Under the pieces are notes generated by a model. It worked only from the letters and a program-made list of their open reading frames with translations, made no database searches and was not told where the DNA came from. A program made the position numbers and the translations under genes. From an uncultured Pseudomonadota bacterium (GTDB taxonomy: Bacteria > Myxococcota_A > UBA796 > JAFGLY01): a stretch of 64,000 nt of DNA. Within the stretch, counting starts at the first letter, position 1. Every line of letters starts with the position of its first letter. Location: the NCBI GenBank assembly GCA_937912125.1, contig CALDOK010000193.1:17060-81059 (forward strand), given 5' to 3'. Shown in pieces: positions 19,064 to 30,427 of the stretch.

Positions 19064-20254
19064 TCAGCGCACCGCGTCGATGGTGCAGTCTTCGAGCGGC
19101 CAGGCCATGCAGGCGTGGACGTAGCCGTGCTCCCGGTCGGACTGGCGCACGGCGGTGCCCTCGGGCACGAACACCCGCCCGCTCACCAGCTTGACCCGGC
19201 AGTCTCCGCAGGCGCCGGTGCGACAGGTGGAGGCCGGCGCCAGGCCGGCACGCTCCATGGCCACCAGCAGCGGCTCCCCGGCCCGAGCGGGGTAGCGTTC
19301 GCCCCCCACGACGCAGAGCTCGAAGAGGGACTCCGGGCTGAGATCCGCAGGCCAGCCCGGCTGCTCCGTGATCCGAGCGGGGGGACCGAAGTCCTCCGAC
19401 CGCACCCGGCGGCGAGGCACGCCCAGGGCGGCGAGCTCGCCGCGCACCAGCGCCAGCATGGGCTCGGGCCCGCACAGGAAGAAGGTGGCTGAGTCGAGCG
19501 CCGGCACCACACCCCGGATCACGGCTCCGTCGATGAACCCCTTGCGCACACGCTTGGCGGCGGGGGCGTCGGAGTAGACGAAGACCACCCGGAAGGCCGG
19601 GTTGCCGCGGGCCATGCGCCGCAGCTCAGCCGCGAAAGGCACGTCGTCGGGGCTGCGATTGCCGAAGATCAGGGTGGCCTTCCGCGGCCAGCCGAGGATC
19701 TCGAGCTCACGCAGCATAGCCATGAAGGGGGTGATGCCGGTGCCCCCGGCCACGAAGACAAGGGCGTCGCTGTCGCGCAGCGGTTCGTGGTGGAAGGTGC
19801 CGGTGGGCCCAGACGAGCGCGTGCGCCAGCCGGGTTGGACCCGGAACAGCCAGGGCGCCACGAAGCCCGAGGGGTCATCCCGCAGCGTGAGCTCGAGCAG
19901 GGGCTCGCCCGGTACCGAGGAGATGGAGTAGGGCCGAGAGCTGCGGATGCCGTCGATCTCCACCGCCAGGCTGACGTGCTGACCGGCGCGGAAGGGGGGC
20001 AGGCGGCCATCGCGCCGGGCGAAGCGCAGGCTGCGGGTGGTGGGAGACAGCTCGACCACCTCGCGCAGCTCGAGCTCCATGGAAGGGGGGTGGATCCCGG
20101 CGACGGCGCTGCGGGCCTGGCCCGCCCAGTCGGTGCGGGCGTGATCGGCACCCCAGCTGGTGTGGCGCAGCGCCTGGGCGCGCACCTGCCCGCCCACGAT
20201 CTGGCCGAGGTCGTCCAACACCTGACGCGCGCGCACGCGAAGGTTGTGGCTCAT
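19064..20254 (-). CDS. Ferredoxin reductase (FAD/NAD) with C-terminal plant-type 2Fe-2S domain
   Basis: FRAGQHVSLAVEIDG, RPYSISS, FVAGGTGITPFMAML, CRTGACGDC...C motifs. Confidence 0.9.
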   Translation of the reverse strand: MSHNLRVRARQVLDDLGQIVGGQVRAQALRHTSWGADHARTDWAGQARSAVAGIHPPSMELELREVVELSPTTRSLRFARRDGRLPPFRAGQHVSLAVEIDGIRSSRPYSISSVPGEPLLELTLRDDPSGFVAPWLFRVQPGWRTRSSGPTGTFHHEPLRDSDALVFVAGGTGITPFMAMLRELEILGWPRKATLIFGNRSPDDVPFAAELRRMARGNPAFRVVFVYSDAPAAKRVRKGFIDGAVIRGVVPALDSATFFLCGPEPMLALVRGELAALGVPRRRVRSEDFGPPARITEQPGWPADLSPESLFELCVVGGERYPARAGEPLLVAMERAGLAPASTCRTGACGDCRVKLVSGRVFVPEGTAVRQSDREHGYVHACMAWPLEDCTIDAVR

Positions 20255-21828
20255 GCCTGCACCTCCCTGCGGCCGAGGCCGAAGAAGCGGGGCCCCCGCT
20301 GCTTGGCCAACCAGCTGGAGGCCAGGTTGCCCGCGTTGTAGCCCGAGCACAGGGTGGGCTCGAAGCCCCCTCCGGGCAAGGTCCAGGCGCCAGCGAAGAA
20401 CAGCCCCGGGATGGGGCCCTGGTTGGGGATGCGCCAGATGATGGCCTCGGCCGGCGGCTGGTCGAAGCCGTAGATGGCCCCGCCCGGCTGGCCGGTGTAG
20501 CGCATGTTGGTGATGGGCGTGGACACCTCGACCTCCTCGATGCTGGCGCCCACCCCTGGGAAGCGTGCCTCCATGCGCTCGAGCATCGAGGCGGCGATGC
20601 GGTTCTTGGTGTCCACGTAGCGCTGGGGCTCGAGTCGCAGCCAAGGCTCGGCGTAGTACAGCGTGGTGAGGGTGAGCGCGGCGCAGCCGGGGGGGGCCAG
20701 CTCGGGCAGCCCGTGGCTGTGGCAGGTGGCCATGAACAGGCTGGGGTCGTCCAGGGTGTGCATGCCCCTGAAGACACGGTCGGGGTCGTAGCTGTCGTTG
20801 ATCCACTGGTCGTTGTCGACCAGCCCCAGCTCGGCCGCGGACCGGTCGAGCCCCAGGTAGACGTTGAGGGACGAAGGCCCCACCGTGACGCTGCGCATGC
20901 GACGCCAGAAGCTGGCGGGCACCATGTCGGGGTCCATCAGCTCGCGGCAGGTGGTGAGGGGAGAGGCGTTGGAGACCACCACCGGCGCACGGATGTGCTC
21001 ATCGCGATCGGTGATCACGCCGCTGATGCGCCCGGACTGCTGCAGGATGTGGCGCACCCCACAGCCGGTGCGCACGCAGCCGCCAGCCTGCTCGATGACC
21101 TGCACCAGCGAGCTGGACAGGCCCTGGGAGCGACCGCGCACATAGGCCGGCCCGGTCTCGAGGAAGATGCCCGTGCCGGCGGCGAAGAACAGGAAGGACA
21201 GGGTGGAGGGGGGCATGCCGTAGTAGCCCCAGGTCTGGGTGATGACGGCCCGAGCTGCAGGATCCTGGACGTAGCGGTCCAACACCTGATCCACGCTGAC
21301 GCCGGCGTAGCGCAGCAGGCCGCGGGCCCGCACGGGCAGCATGGCCGCCTTGGACAGGCTCGGTCCGCTGCCATCGGCGGGCAGCACCGCGTCGCCGGCC
21401 AGCTCGAGCTCCCGCCCCACCCGGAGCAGCAGATCCACGAAAGCGCGAATCCCATCGGCCTCGTGGGGGAAGGCGCCACACAGGGCGTCCAGGAAGCCGT
21501 CGACCCCCGCCGGAACCCGCAGGTCGAGGTCGGGGAAGTGGCTGCGGTAGAACAGCGGCAGGGGGTGGAACTCGAGGCTTTCCAGCATCCCGAGCCCCTC
21601 GAGCACGCCATGGAACGGACGGGGCCGCCCACCCGCCAGCGGCGGCGAGATCTGATGCAGCGCGATCTCGAACTCGAAGCGGCCGCGCACGAAGGAGCTG
21701 CCATAGCCCCCAGGCACCGTGTGGCGCTCCAGCAGCAGCACCCGATGGTCCAGCCGGGCCAGCCGGGCCGCTGCGGCCAGCCCCCCCATGCCTGCGCCGA
21801 TGATGATGGCGTCGAAGTCCGCTTGCAT
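20251..21828 (-). CDS. FAD-dependent oxidoreductase, carotene isomerase / phytoene desaturase / retinol saturase-like
   Basis: DAIIIGAGMGGLAAAARLARLDHRVLLLERHTVPGGYGSSF; C-terminal LFFAGAWTLPGGGFEPTLCSGYNAGNLAS. Confidence 0.88.
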   Translation of the reverse strand: MQADFDAIIIGAGMGGLAAAARLARLDHRVLLLERHTVPGGYGSSFVRGRFEFEIALHQISPPLAGGRPRPFHGVLEGLGMLESLEFHPLPLFYRSHFPDLDLRVPAGVDGFLDALCGAFPHEADGIRAFVDLLLRVGRELELAGDAVLPADGSGPSLSKAAMLPVRARGLLRYAGVSVDQVLDRYVQDPAARAVITQTWGYYGMPPSTLSFLFFAAGTGIFLETGPAYVRGRSQGLSSSLVQVIEQAGGCVRTGCGVRHILQQSGRISGVITDRDEHIRAPVVVSNASPLTTCRELMDPDMVPASFWRRMRSVTVGPSSLNVYLGLDRSAAELGLVDNDQWINDSYDPDRVFRGMHTLDDPSLFMATCHSHGLPELAPPGCAALTLTTLYYAEPWLRLEPQRYVDTKNRIAASMLERMEARFPGVGASIEEVEVSTPITNMRYTGQPGGAIYGFDQPPAEAIIWRIPNQGPIPGLFFAGAWTLPGGGFEPTLCSGYNAGNLASSWLAKQRGPRFFGLGRREVQA

Positions 21829-22012
21829 TCCTGCTCCTCACGGGGTTGTCTGGACACTATGGCGAGGCTCCGGGCTGCGCCATGGGGACGGGGGTGCCGG
21901 GGATCAGCAAGTGAGACGAGGGCCGGGTCTCTGGCCTTCCCCAGCCGACTCCATTAAGAAAATGTCAAGAACGCACGGGGAGGCAAGCTCCCTCTGGCCC
22001 GGGGAACGCTCG

Positions 22013-23824
22013 ATGCAAGCTCCAGAGCCGCAGCAACAGCGCCTCTGGAGGCTGTGGCCGATCCTGGCGATCGTCGCCATGGGCATCCTGCTCACCTGGC
22101 CGCTGCCCGCTGCCCCCGAAGACGCCTACGTGGACGGCTGGTTCTCCATGGCCCAGATCTGGTCCGTGGATCTCGTGGCCGACGCTCTGCTCGAGGATGG
22201 GCAGATCCCCGGCTACACCTACGCGCTGCACTGGCCCCAGGGCGGCTGGGCCTCGGTGATCGGCTGGCAGTTCGTCCTACCCCTGCTGCTGGCCAACATC
22301 CTGGGGGCCAGCCTGTTGCCGTCCATGAACCTGCTGATCGCGCTGCAGCTGCTGGCCGCCGCGCTGGCCACCTACGCCTTGCTGCGTCGGCTGGGTGCCG
22401 GCCCGTGGGCCGCGGCCGCCGCGGCCGTGTACTACGGCTACCACCCGTGGGCCTTCCACCTGATGGTCAACGGCCAGTTCACCGAGATCTGCCACTGGGG
22501 CCTGCCCCTCCTGGCCGTCCTCCTGCTGCAGGGCGGGGCCTGGAAGCCCGGCTGGCGCACCGCAGCCATGGCCCCGGTCTTCGGCCTGCTGATGGCCAGC
22601 AGCCCCTACGCCGCCATCACCGGCGCGGTCCTGTGCGCGTGCATCGGCACCTGGGCGCTGCTGTGCACAGCCCCCCAGCGCAGGCGCGCCACCGCCCTGG
22701 CCCTGACCCTGGCGGCGGCCGCGGTGGCCGTCGGCGCCCTGCCCTTCCTGCTCTACTACTTCGTGCTCCCCAGGGGGTACGACCCGCTCTTCGCTCCCAG
22801 CAGCCTGGCGCAGATCGGTGACCCTCGACTTCAAGATCTGCCCTGCTCCACCAGCCTGGCCGGGTGGTTCGTCCCCTTCCGGCTCTTCGCCGACCACTGG
22901 CAGGCCATGGGCGGCGGCCGCGTGGCCCCCGCGGGCACCCAGTCGGGCCCCATCAGCCTCGATCATGTCATCGGCCTGGTGGCCATGGGGCTGGCCGTGG
23001 TGGGGTGCTGGCGCTGGCGCTGGCGGGCCGCGCCGGGCCACACTGGCGAGCTCCCGCTCCCCGGACGGCGCTTCTGGCTCACCACGGCGGCCGTCTTCAC
23101 GCTGCTGTCGTCCGGGTACTATCTGATCCTCTACCCCCACTCCCACCTCCACCACGCGTGGAGCGCCATCCCCCTGCCCCTGCAGCTGATGAGGTCCCTG
23201 GTGCCCGCCACCGACGCCTTCGCCTCGCCCTACAGGCTCGCCCCGGGGGTGCTGCTGGTGGCGGCCGTGCTGGCGGGGATGGGGTTGGATCGCCTGGCGA
23301 GGGCGCTGCGCGGCTGGAAGCGCCCCGCGCTGCTTGGGGCCGCCATGCTGGCCATGGCCGCCGAGGGTGCCTGGGCAGACATCACCACCCACCCGATCAC
23401 CATGGAGCACTTCGAGGTGCCGCAGGTCTACCGCGACCTGGCCCTCGAGCCCGACCGCGACGGCCTGCTCACCGTTCCCTGGTGGAGCCACCCCAAGCTC
23501 CCCAACCTCCAGGCCCACCAGCTCTGGCAGCACATCCACAGGCACCCCCTCCACCACGACGACCAGGGCATCATCCAGCCCGCCCACATGACCGCCTTCA
23601 CCTACGAGATCACCAGAGCGCTGACCCTCGCCGAGATCCCCGAGCCCACCAGCGAGGCCCCGGGCGTTCCCGCGCGCTGGATCGTGGTCCACGAAGAGGT
23701 CCTGCTGCCCAACCAGTGGGGCGCGCTGGAGGTCGCGCTGCAGCGCAACGCACACCTGGTCCGGCGCTACGAACGCGACCGCATCCAGCTGTGGGAGGTC
23801 GCACCCGAGCGGATCCTGCGCTGA
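22013..23824 (+). CDS. Polytopic membrane protein, GT-C-like
   Basis: About 10 hydrophobic segments, DAYVDGW early acidic loop; alternative start ATG 21962. Confidence 0.65.
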   Translation: MQAPEPQQQRLWRLWPILAIVAMGILLTWPLPAAPEDAYVDGWFSMAQIWSVDLVADALLEDGQIPGYTYALHWPQGGWASVIGWQFVLPLLLANILGASLLPSMNLLIALQLLAAALATYALLRRLGAGPWAAAAAAVYYGYHPWAFHLMVNGQFTEICHWGLPLLAVLLLQGGAWKPGWRTAAMAPVFGLLMASSPYAAITGAVLCACIGTWALLCTAPQRRRATALALTLAAAAVAVGALPFLLYYFVLPRGYDPLFAPSSLAQIGDPRLQDLPCSTSLAGWFVPFRLFADHWQAMGGGRVAPAGTQSGPISLDHVIGLVAMGLAVVGCWRWRWRAAPGHTGELPLPGRRFWLTTAAVFTLLSSGYYLILYPHSHLHHAWSAIPLPLQLMRSLVPATDAFASPYRLAPGVLLVAAVLAGMGLDRLARALRGWKRPALLGAAMLAMAAEGAWADITTHPITMEHFEVPQVYRDLALEPDRDGLLTVPWWSHPKLPNLQAHQLWQHIHRHPLHHDDQGIIQPAHMTAFTYEITRALTLAEIPEPTSEAPGVPARWIVVHEEVLLPNQWGALEVALQRNAHLVRRYERDRIQLWEVAPERILR

Positions 23825-23957
23825 TTCTCACGGGGTCGGGACACCACCCTGCACTCGCGGCGTATTTTTCGTTTTGCAGTGAATTTGCGTTTTTGTCAGG
23901 GAAACATCAAACCTGGGTGGCTCGCCCCCTCCAGCCAGCGCAAGATCCATGAATCGC

Positions 23958-23987
23958 GCGTATGCTTGATTTTCAGCGGGCATACGC
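23958..23987. promoter_or_regulatory. Inverted repeat GCGTATGC-N14-GCATACGC
   Basis: Perfect 8-bp arms upstream of 24026 gene. Confidence 0.45.
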
Positions 23988-24025
23988 CGCTCACCCGGCA
24001 CTCCCATCGCCCTCGGGATCACTCG

Positions 24026-25492
24026 ATGCGCTCCAGCCACATCGTCGCGTGTGTTTGCTGTTGTTCGTGTTTCCTCCTGGTGGGTTGCCCCACCGACGCT
24101 CCGGACAGCGGCGGGGTCCCGCGCGACACAGGCCAGGCCGTGCTCGAGCTGGCGCCTGATGGAGGCTGCACGCTCGACGAAGCCATGTTCACGAGCATCG
24201 CCGCAGCCCCCGCCGCGGTCGCGACGGTGATCGAGGTGAGCTGGGAGCTGGAGCAGGCGGCCGCGGTCCGCGTGCTGTACACGGACGCCGAGGGCGACGC
24301 ACACGCGACCCCCGCGCAGCCGATGGGCCAAGCAGGGGCCACACTTCTCCTGGGGCTGCCGCAGCAGACCGACACGACGCTGCGCTTGGTGGCAGACCAG
24401 CAGGGCTCGCAGACCTGCAGTGGCTTGCTTCGGGCGACCACCGGCTCGCTTCCGCCAGGCCTGCCGATCCTCCAGACCTCGGTGCCGCTACCGGACGAGG
24501 TCGAGCCCGGCTTCCTGGTCACGGTCGTGATCCCACAGAGGGCGGCGCCCTGGGCCGCCATCATCGATGACAAGGGCCGCTACGTCTGGGCCTGGAGCGG
24601 CGCCTTGGGCGGCACCCGGGCGCGCCTGTCCCGGGACCGCAGATCCATGCTCCTGCTCAACAGCTACAAGGAGGGCTCCGAGTACGGTGCTGGCGTGCAT
24701 CGGGTCGCGCTGGACGGCACGATGCTCGCATTCCACGAGGCGCCCGAAGCCTGGGTGGACTTCGCCGAGCTCCCCGACGGCACCCTGGCGGTGCTCGTGG
24801 ACGACGTGCGCGAGCTCTCGCACCAGGGCGAGCTGCGCACCATCCGCGGCGACGCCGTGGTGCTGGTGCGCCCCGACGGCGAGCTCGTGCGGCTGTGGAG
24901 CAGCTTCGACGCCTCCTGGCCGGACCTCTCCACGCACTACGCCTTCGTCACCACGGCCCGAGGCCAGGAGGTGGAGGACTGGTCCCATGTCAACGGGATC
25001 GGCATGGACCGCACCGGCGACATCCTCTACCTCAGCGCGGGTGCGCTGAACGCCATCTTCGCGGTAGACGCAGGCACGGGCGAGACCCTGTGGGAGCTCT
25101 CGGCCCGCTCGGACGACTGGCTCATCCAGGACCCCGACCCCCTGGTGAACGCTCCCCACTCTGTGACGCCTACCCCCAACGGGCACCTGCTGGTCTTCAA
25201 CCGCATGGCCGACGCCGGGGCCTGCTCAGAGGTCGTCGAGATCGCGCTGGACAGCGCCGCGGGCAGCGCCCGACGCGTCTGGACCGGGCAGAGCGAAGAC
25301 TGCCTGCACGTGGACTTCCTCGGAAACGCCGAGCCTTTCCCAGGCGGGGACACCATGATCTCGTGGTCCAGCATGGGGCGACTCGAGCAGCTCCGGCCCG
25401 ACGGGGTCACTGTCAGGCAGATCTCCACCCAGACGGAGACCTTCTTCGGCTTCGCGCAGCCCGAAGCGTCCCTCTACCCAGCGACGCCGTAG
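24026..25492 (+). CDS. Arylsulfotransferase (ASST)-like lipoprotein
   Basis: LLVGC lipobox; IIDDKGRYVWAW, EDWSHVNGIGMDRTGDILYLSAGALNAIFAVDAGTGETLWEL. Confidence 0.75.
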   Translation: MRSSHIVACVCCCSCFLLVGCPTDAPDSGGVPRDTGQAVLELAPDGGCTLDEAMFTSIAAAPAAVATVIEVSWELEQAAAVRVLYTDAEGDAHATPAQPMGQAGATLLLGLPQQTDTTLRLVADQQGSQTCSGLLRATTGSLPPGLPILQTSVPLPDEVEPGFLVTVVIPQRAAPWAAIIDDKGRYVWAWSGALGGTRARLSRDRRSMLLLNSYKEGSEYGAGVHRVALDGTMLAFHEAPEAWVDFAELPDGTLAVLVDDVRELSHQGELRTIRGDAVVLVRPDGELVRLWSSFDASWPDLSTHYAFVTTARGQEVEDWSHVNGIGMDRTGDILYLSAGALNAIFAVDAGTGETLWELSARSDDWLIQDPDPLVNAPHSVTPTPNGHLLVFNRMADAGACSEVVEIALDSAAGSARRVWTGQSEDCLHVDFLGNAEPFPGGDTMISWSSMGRLEQLRPDGVTVRQISTQTETFFGFAQPEASLYPATP

Positions 25493-25516
25493 CGAGACTC
25501 GGGCAGCGCCGCCGAG

Positions 25517-27991
25517 TCACTCCAGGAGCCGCGCCAGCCGCCGCTCCCTCTCCGGACTCGGCAGGTCGACCAGCAAGGCCTCGAGCACGACCCGATGGTG
25601 ATCGTGGGACTCCAGGTTGTGGCGAGGGGTGTGCCACTCGAGCCAGCGGTTGCCGTCGGTGGTGATGGGCACGCCCTGGGCCAGGGCGCGAGCGGAGCGC
25701 TGCGCGATCTCGGTCGCGGACAGCACCCGGTTGTCGGTCAGCAGCGCGCGCAGATCGCCATGGCGGGCCTCCACCAACCCCACCGCCGCCACCATCTCGG
25801 GGTTCTCGCCCAGCTGGGTCAGGACCTGGGGCTGGAGCTCCAGCGGCTCGGCGGCGGCCAAGAACAGGCCCTGACCCCCGATCTGCCACAGGCTCACCCA
25901 GGGCAGCTCCGCCTGCAGGGTGGCCATGACCGAGAGCACCTCCTCGGGGGCGATGTGGTGCAGCTGGATCCACTGGAGCAGGATCCCACCGGGGGCCATG
26001 CGCTCACTGACCAGGCGGTAGAATTCCCGACTGTAGAGGCTGGTGGCCCCCGCGAACCACACAGAGTTCAGCTCGATGGTGACGAGATCGTAGCCGCCAG
26101 GGCTGCGCAGCAGGTGGTTGCGTCCGTCCTCGAGGTGCAGGCTGACGGTGGGCCGCTCGAGCACATGGCGATGCACCAGCGGGAACCAGGCCTGGGCGGC
26201 CGCGACGATGCCGGGGGAGATCTCGGCGATCTCCACGTCGCGGTAGCCCGAGGCGGCCACCACCGCCGCCGTCTGCCCGGTGCCCAGGCCGATGACCAGG
26301 GCCTTGTCGCGACCCTCGCTGTGCAGCACGGGCAGCAGGGCGAAGGCCACCTGGGCTGCCCGCTCCCCCACGTCGTTGCCCTGGAACTTGCCGTTGGTGA
26401 GCAACACCTGCCAGGGATTGCCGTCCACGGTGCGGTTTCGCACCACGGTGGTGAAGCCGCCGTAGCTGTCCTCGTGCCAGAACAGCAGCTCGCTGGTGGA
26501 GCCCACGTGGGCCGGCGCGAAGTAGACGTTGGTGCCCGAGGTCAGGGCCAAGCGATCCCAGGGCTGTTCTTTGGCCAGCGCCGCGCAGCCCAAGGTGCCC
26601 AGCACCAGCAAAGCCCCCAGCAGAGGACGGCGCAGGCGGGGGCTGGGCTGCCGCGCGCAGAGCTCCCGGACCAGCAGCCCCAGCGCGCTGGCGGCGCCCA
26701 GCCCGAGCACCACCGCGATGAGGCCGCGCAGGGTGGCCTCGGACCCCGGCCCGGGGATGAGCACGAAGCCCCCCACCAGGGCGCCCGCGATGCAGCCCAC
26801 GGCGTTGGCCGCCGCCAGCAGGCCCGCGAAGCTGTCGGCCTGGGTGCGGGGGAACAGGGGCAGCCGGAACAGCAGGGGGTAGATCAGCCCCAGGGCGGTG
26901 GCCGGCAGGCCCACCAGCACCCCGCAGGCCAGCAAGCGCAGGACCTCGCCCCCGGCGAAGCTCGACACCAGCCCGTCGATGGCGAACACCGCGGGCATCA
27001 CGTCCCACAGCCCACCCGTGAGCAGCAGCAGCCAGCCGGCCATGAGCAGTACGGCCGGCAGCACCACCAGAGGAAGAGGCTCGCCCCGGTTGCGCCCCAG
27101 GGAGCTGAGCAGGCCTCCCAGAAGCAGGCCCAGCAGCACCGCCAGCAGCATGTTGGCGAAGGCGTAGACCGAGGTGCCGATGACCGCGCCAACCAGGTGC
27201 AGCCAGACCACCTCGAGGCAGAAGATCAGAAATCCCGAGCCCGCCGCGCAGGCCACCAGCACCGCGGGCCCCGGCTGACGCAGCAGCGCCAGGGCCCCAG
27301 CCCAGCGGGGGCCGGCGCCGGAGGCCGCCTCTCCCACACCCACCCAGCCCCGGCCCAGGGCGAGGGCTGCGACGACGACCAGCGCTTCGACTGCAGCGGC
27401 CAGCAGCAGCGCGCCCACCAAGCCGACGGTGGGGAAGAGCAGGTAGGGCGCAAGCGCCGCGCCGAGCACGGCGCCCAGCAGGTTGAGCGCGTAGAAGCTC
27501 GCCATGCGCCGGTGCAGCTCGGGTGCCCGAGCCTGCTCGAGCACCCCCACCATGGCTGGGAAGGTCATGCCCATGGCCACGGTGGGCGGGAGGATCCAGG
27601 CGCCAGCCACCAGCAGCCGGAGGATCAGCAGGGCAGCGACGCTGTCCCCGGCCAGGCCGATCACCGAGCCCGCTGCGACCTGCAGCCAAGGAAAGCTCAC
27701 GGCCAACCCCAGTGCCCACAGGCCCACGAAGCCCTCGAGCAGGGCATACAGCCGCAGGGGGCGGCGGATGCGCGCGATGGCCAGGGGGTAGAGCAGCCCC
27801 CCTGTGGTCAGCCCCGCGAAGTACACCGCCAGCACGATGGCACCCGCAGGTGTGCTGGCCCCCACCACCGTGGACAGCAGCTTCTCGAAGACCTGCTCGG
27901 CCACCAGCGCCACGGCACCGGTGAGCACGAACAGCACGCCCACCGCGGCGAGGCGGAGGCGGGGCGAGAGCTGGGCGCCGAGTGGGGGCAT
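25517..27991 (-). CDS. Fused membrane/spermidine-synthase-like protein
   Basis: Multi-TM N-terminus VLFVLTGAVALVAEQVFEKLL; C-terminal Rossmann ALVIGLGTGQTAAVVAASGYRDVEIAEISPGIV. Confidence 0.85.
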   Translation of the reverse strand: MPPLGAQLSPRLRLAAVGVLFVLTGAVALVAEQVFEKLLSTVVGASTPAGAIVLAVYFAGLTTGGLLYPLAIARIRRPLRLYALLEGFVGLWALGLAVSFPWLQVAAGSVIGLAGDSVAALLILRLLVAGAWILPPTVAMGMTFPAMVGVLEQARAPELHRRMASFYALNLLGAVLGAALAPYLLFPTVGLVGALLLAAAVEALVVVAALALGRGWVGVGEAASGAGPRWAGALALLRQPGPAVLVACAAGSGFLIFCLEVVWLHLVGAVIGTSVYAFANMLLAVLLGLLLGGLLSSLGRNRGEPLPLVVLPAVLLMAGWLLLLTGGLWDVMPAVFAIDGLVSSFAGGEVLRLLACGVLVGLPATALGLIYPLLFRLPLFPRTQADSFAGLLAAANAVGCIAGALVGGFVLIPGPGSEATLRGLIAVVLGLGAASALGLLVRELCARQPSPRLRRPLLGALLVLGTLGCAALAKEQPWDRLALTSGTNVYFAPAHVGSTSELLFWHEDSYGGFTTVVRNRTVDGNPWQVLLTNGKFQGNDVGERAAQVAFALLPVLHSEGRDKALVIGLGTGQTAAVVAASGYRDVEIAEISPGIVAAAQAWFPLVHRHVLERPTVSLHLEDGRNHLLRSPGGYDLVTIELNSVWFAGATSLYSREFYRLVSERMAPGGILLQWIQLHHIAPEEVLSVMATLQAELPWVSLWQIGGQGLFLAAAEPLELQPQVLTQLGENPEMVAAVGLVEARHGDLRALLTDNRVLSATEIAQRSARALAQGVPITTDGNRWLEWHTPRHNLESHDHHRVVLEALLVDLPSPERERRLARLLE

Positions 27992-28028
27992 GATGGAGAG
28001 GTAACCGAACGGGAGGGGGGCCCGGCGC

Positions 28029-28478
<450 letters not shown>

Positions 28479-28576
28479 GGCTTCCTCCGGGGTGAGGCGT
28501 AGGGGGGTCACAGCACTCCAAGCCCACGACACCGTGCCCGAGGTGCCTGCCGAGCACAGCTGGGCCGACACGAAGA

Positions 28577-28609
28577 GGGCCGGGCCCCCACGGTAGAGGA
28601 GCCCGGCCC
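28577..28609 (-). terminator. Terminator-like hairpin after EF-Tu gene
   Basis: gggccgggc-N15-gcccggccc 9-bp stem just past the minus-strand stop. Confidence 0.55.
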
Positions 28610-28616
28610 GGGGTGT

Positions 28617-29804
<1,188 letters not shown>

Positions 29805-29941
29805 GATGGGCCTCCTTGTTCACTCCTCCATGATTGGAGTTGCTGGGGGATGGGGCGACGGCTGGTGCCGCCTCCCCGGATTCCCGGACCGCGACATGCG
29901 GCCCGGAAGCGTGAAGATCTGCGAACACAGGCCCCGAACGC

Positions 29942-29979
29942 AGCGAGGCCCCCACCGGGTTGCCGGAGGGGGCCTCGCT
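29942..29979. terminator. Strong 12-bp hairpin
   Basis: AGCGAGGCCCCC-N14-GGGGGCCTCGCT perfect inverted repeat in intergenic DNA. Confidence 0.5.
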
Positions 29980-30161
29980 TCGCTTCAGGGCTGTCAGAAC
30001 GACCAGCTAGCGGGGGCCACCTCCGGAGGCGGACGACGACGAATCCAGCCGCGACGATGAGGTCGCGCTGGCTTCGAGGGTCCGGATAGTGGCGTTGAAG
30101 CGGATCATGATGGGCGCGATGTACAACCGGTGGCCAAAGCTGTCAAGCAGGGCGACGAGGA

Positions 30162-30364
30162 GCAACAAGGGTCTGGTCGAACGTTCCACATCAGCGACAG
30201 GATCGGGGTGAACGTTCCACCCGTGGAGTCTCCATCGCGATCGCCCGCCGAAAACTGGCGTTCGTCCGTCGCGTTCACCCGCGTGGCACCCGTCTTTGGG
30301 CGAAAGTGGAACCTTCGGGCCCACCCTGTCGCGCAAGTGGAACGTTGGAGGCCGCCCTGGTTGC
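30162..30364. mobile_element. Non-autonomous element with 59-bp imperfect terminal inverted repeats (IS21-end-like)
   Basis: 30162-30220 and 30306-30364 match 43/59 in inverted orientation with no gaps; each arm has GAACGTTCCAC-like motif twice at 31-bp spacing; no transposase ORF. Confidence 0.6.
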
Positions 30365-30427
30365 AGATTGGATCCGCCACTCCCCGCGCCAGACGGCCTG
30401 TCCGCCCCGTCGCTCCCCGCCCCGCCT

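Noticed and set aside
29942-29979. Possible tRNA in the tuf upstream region
   Set aside because: Only one strong hairpin; no cloverleaf or GGTTCRA T-arm sequence seen.
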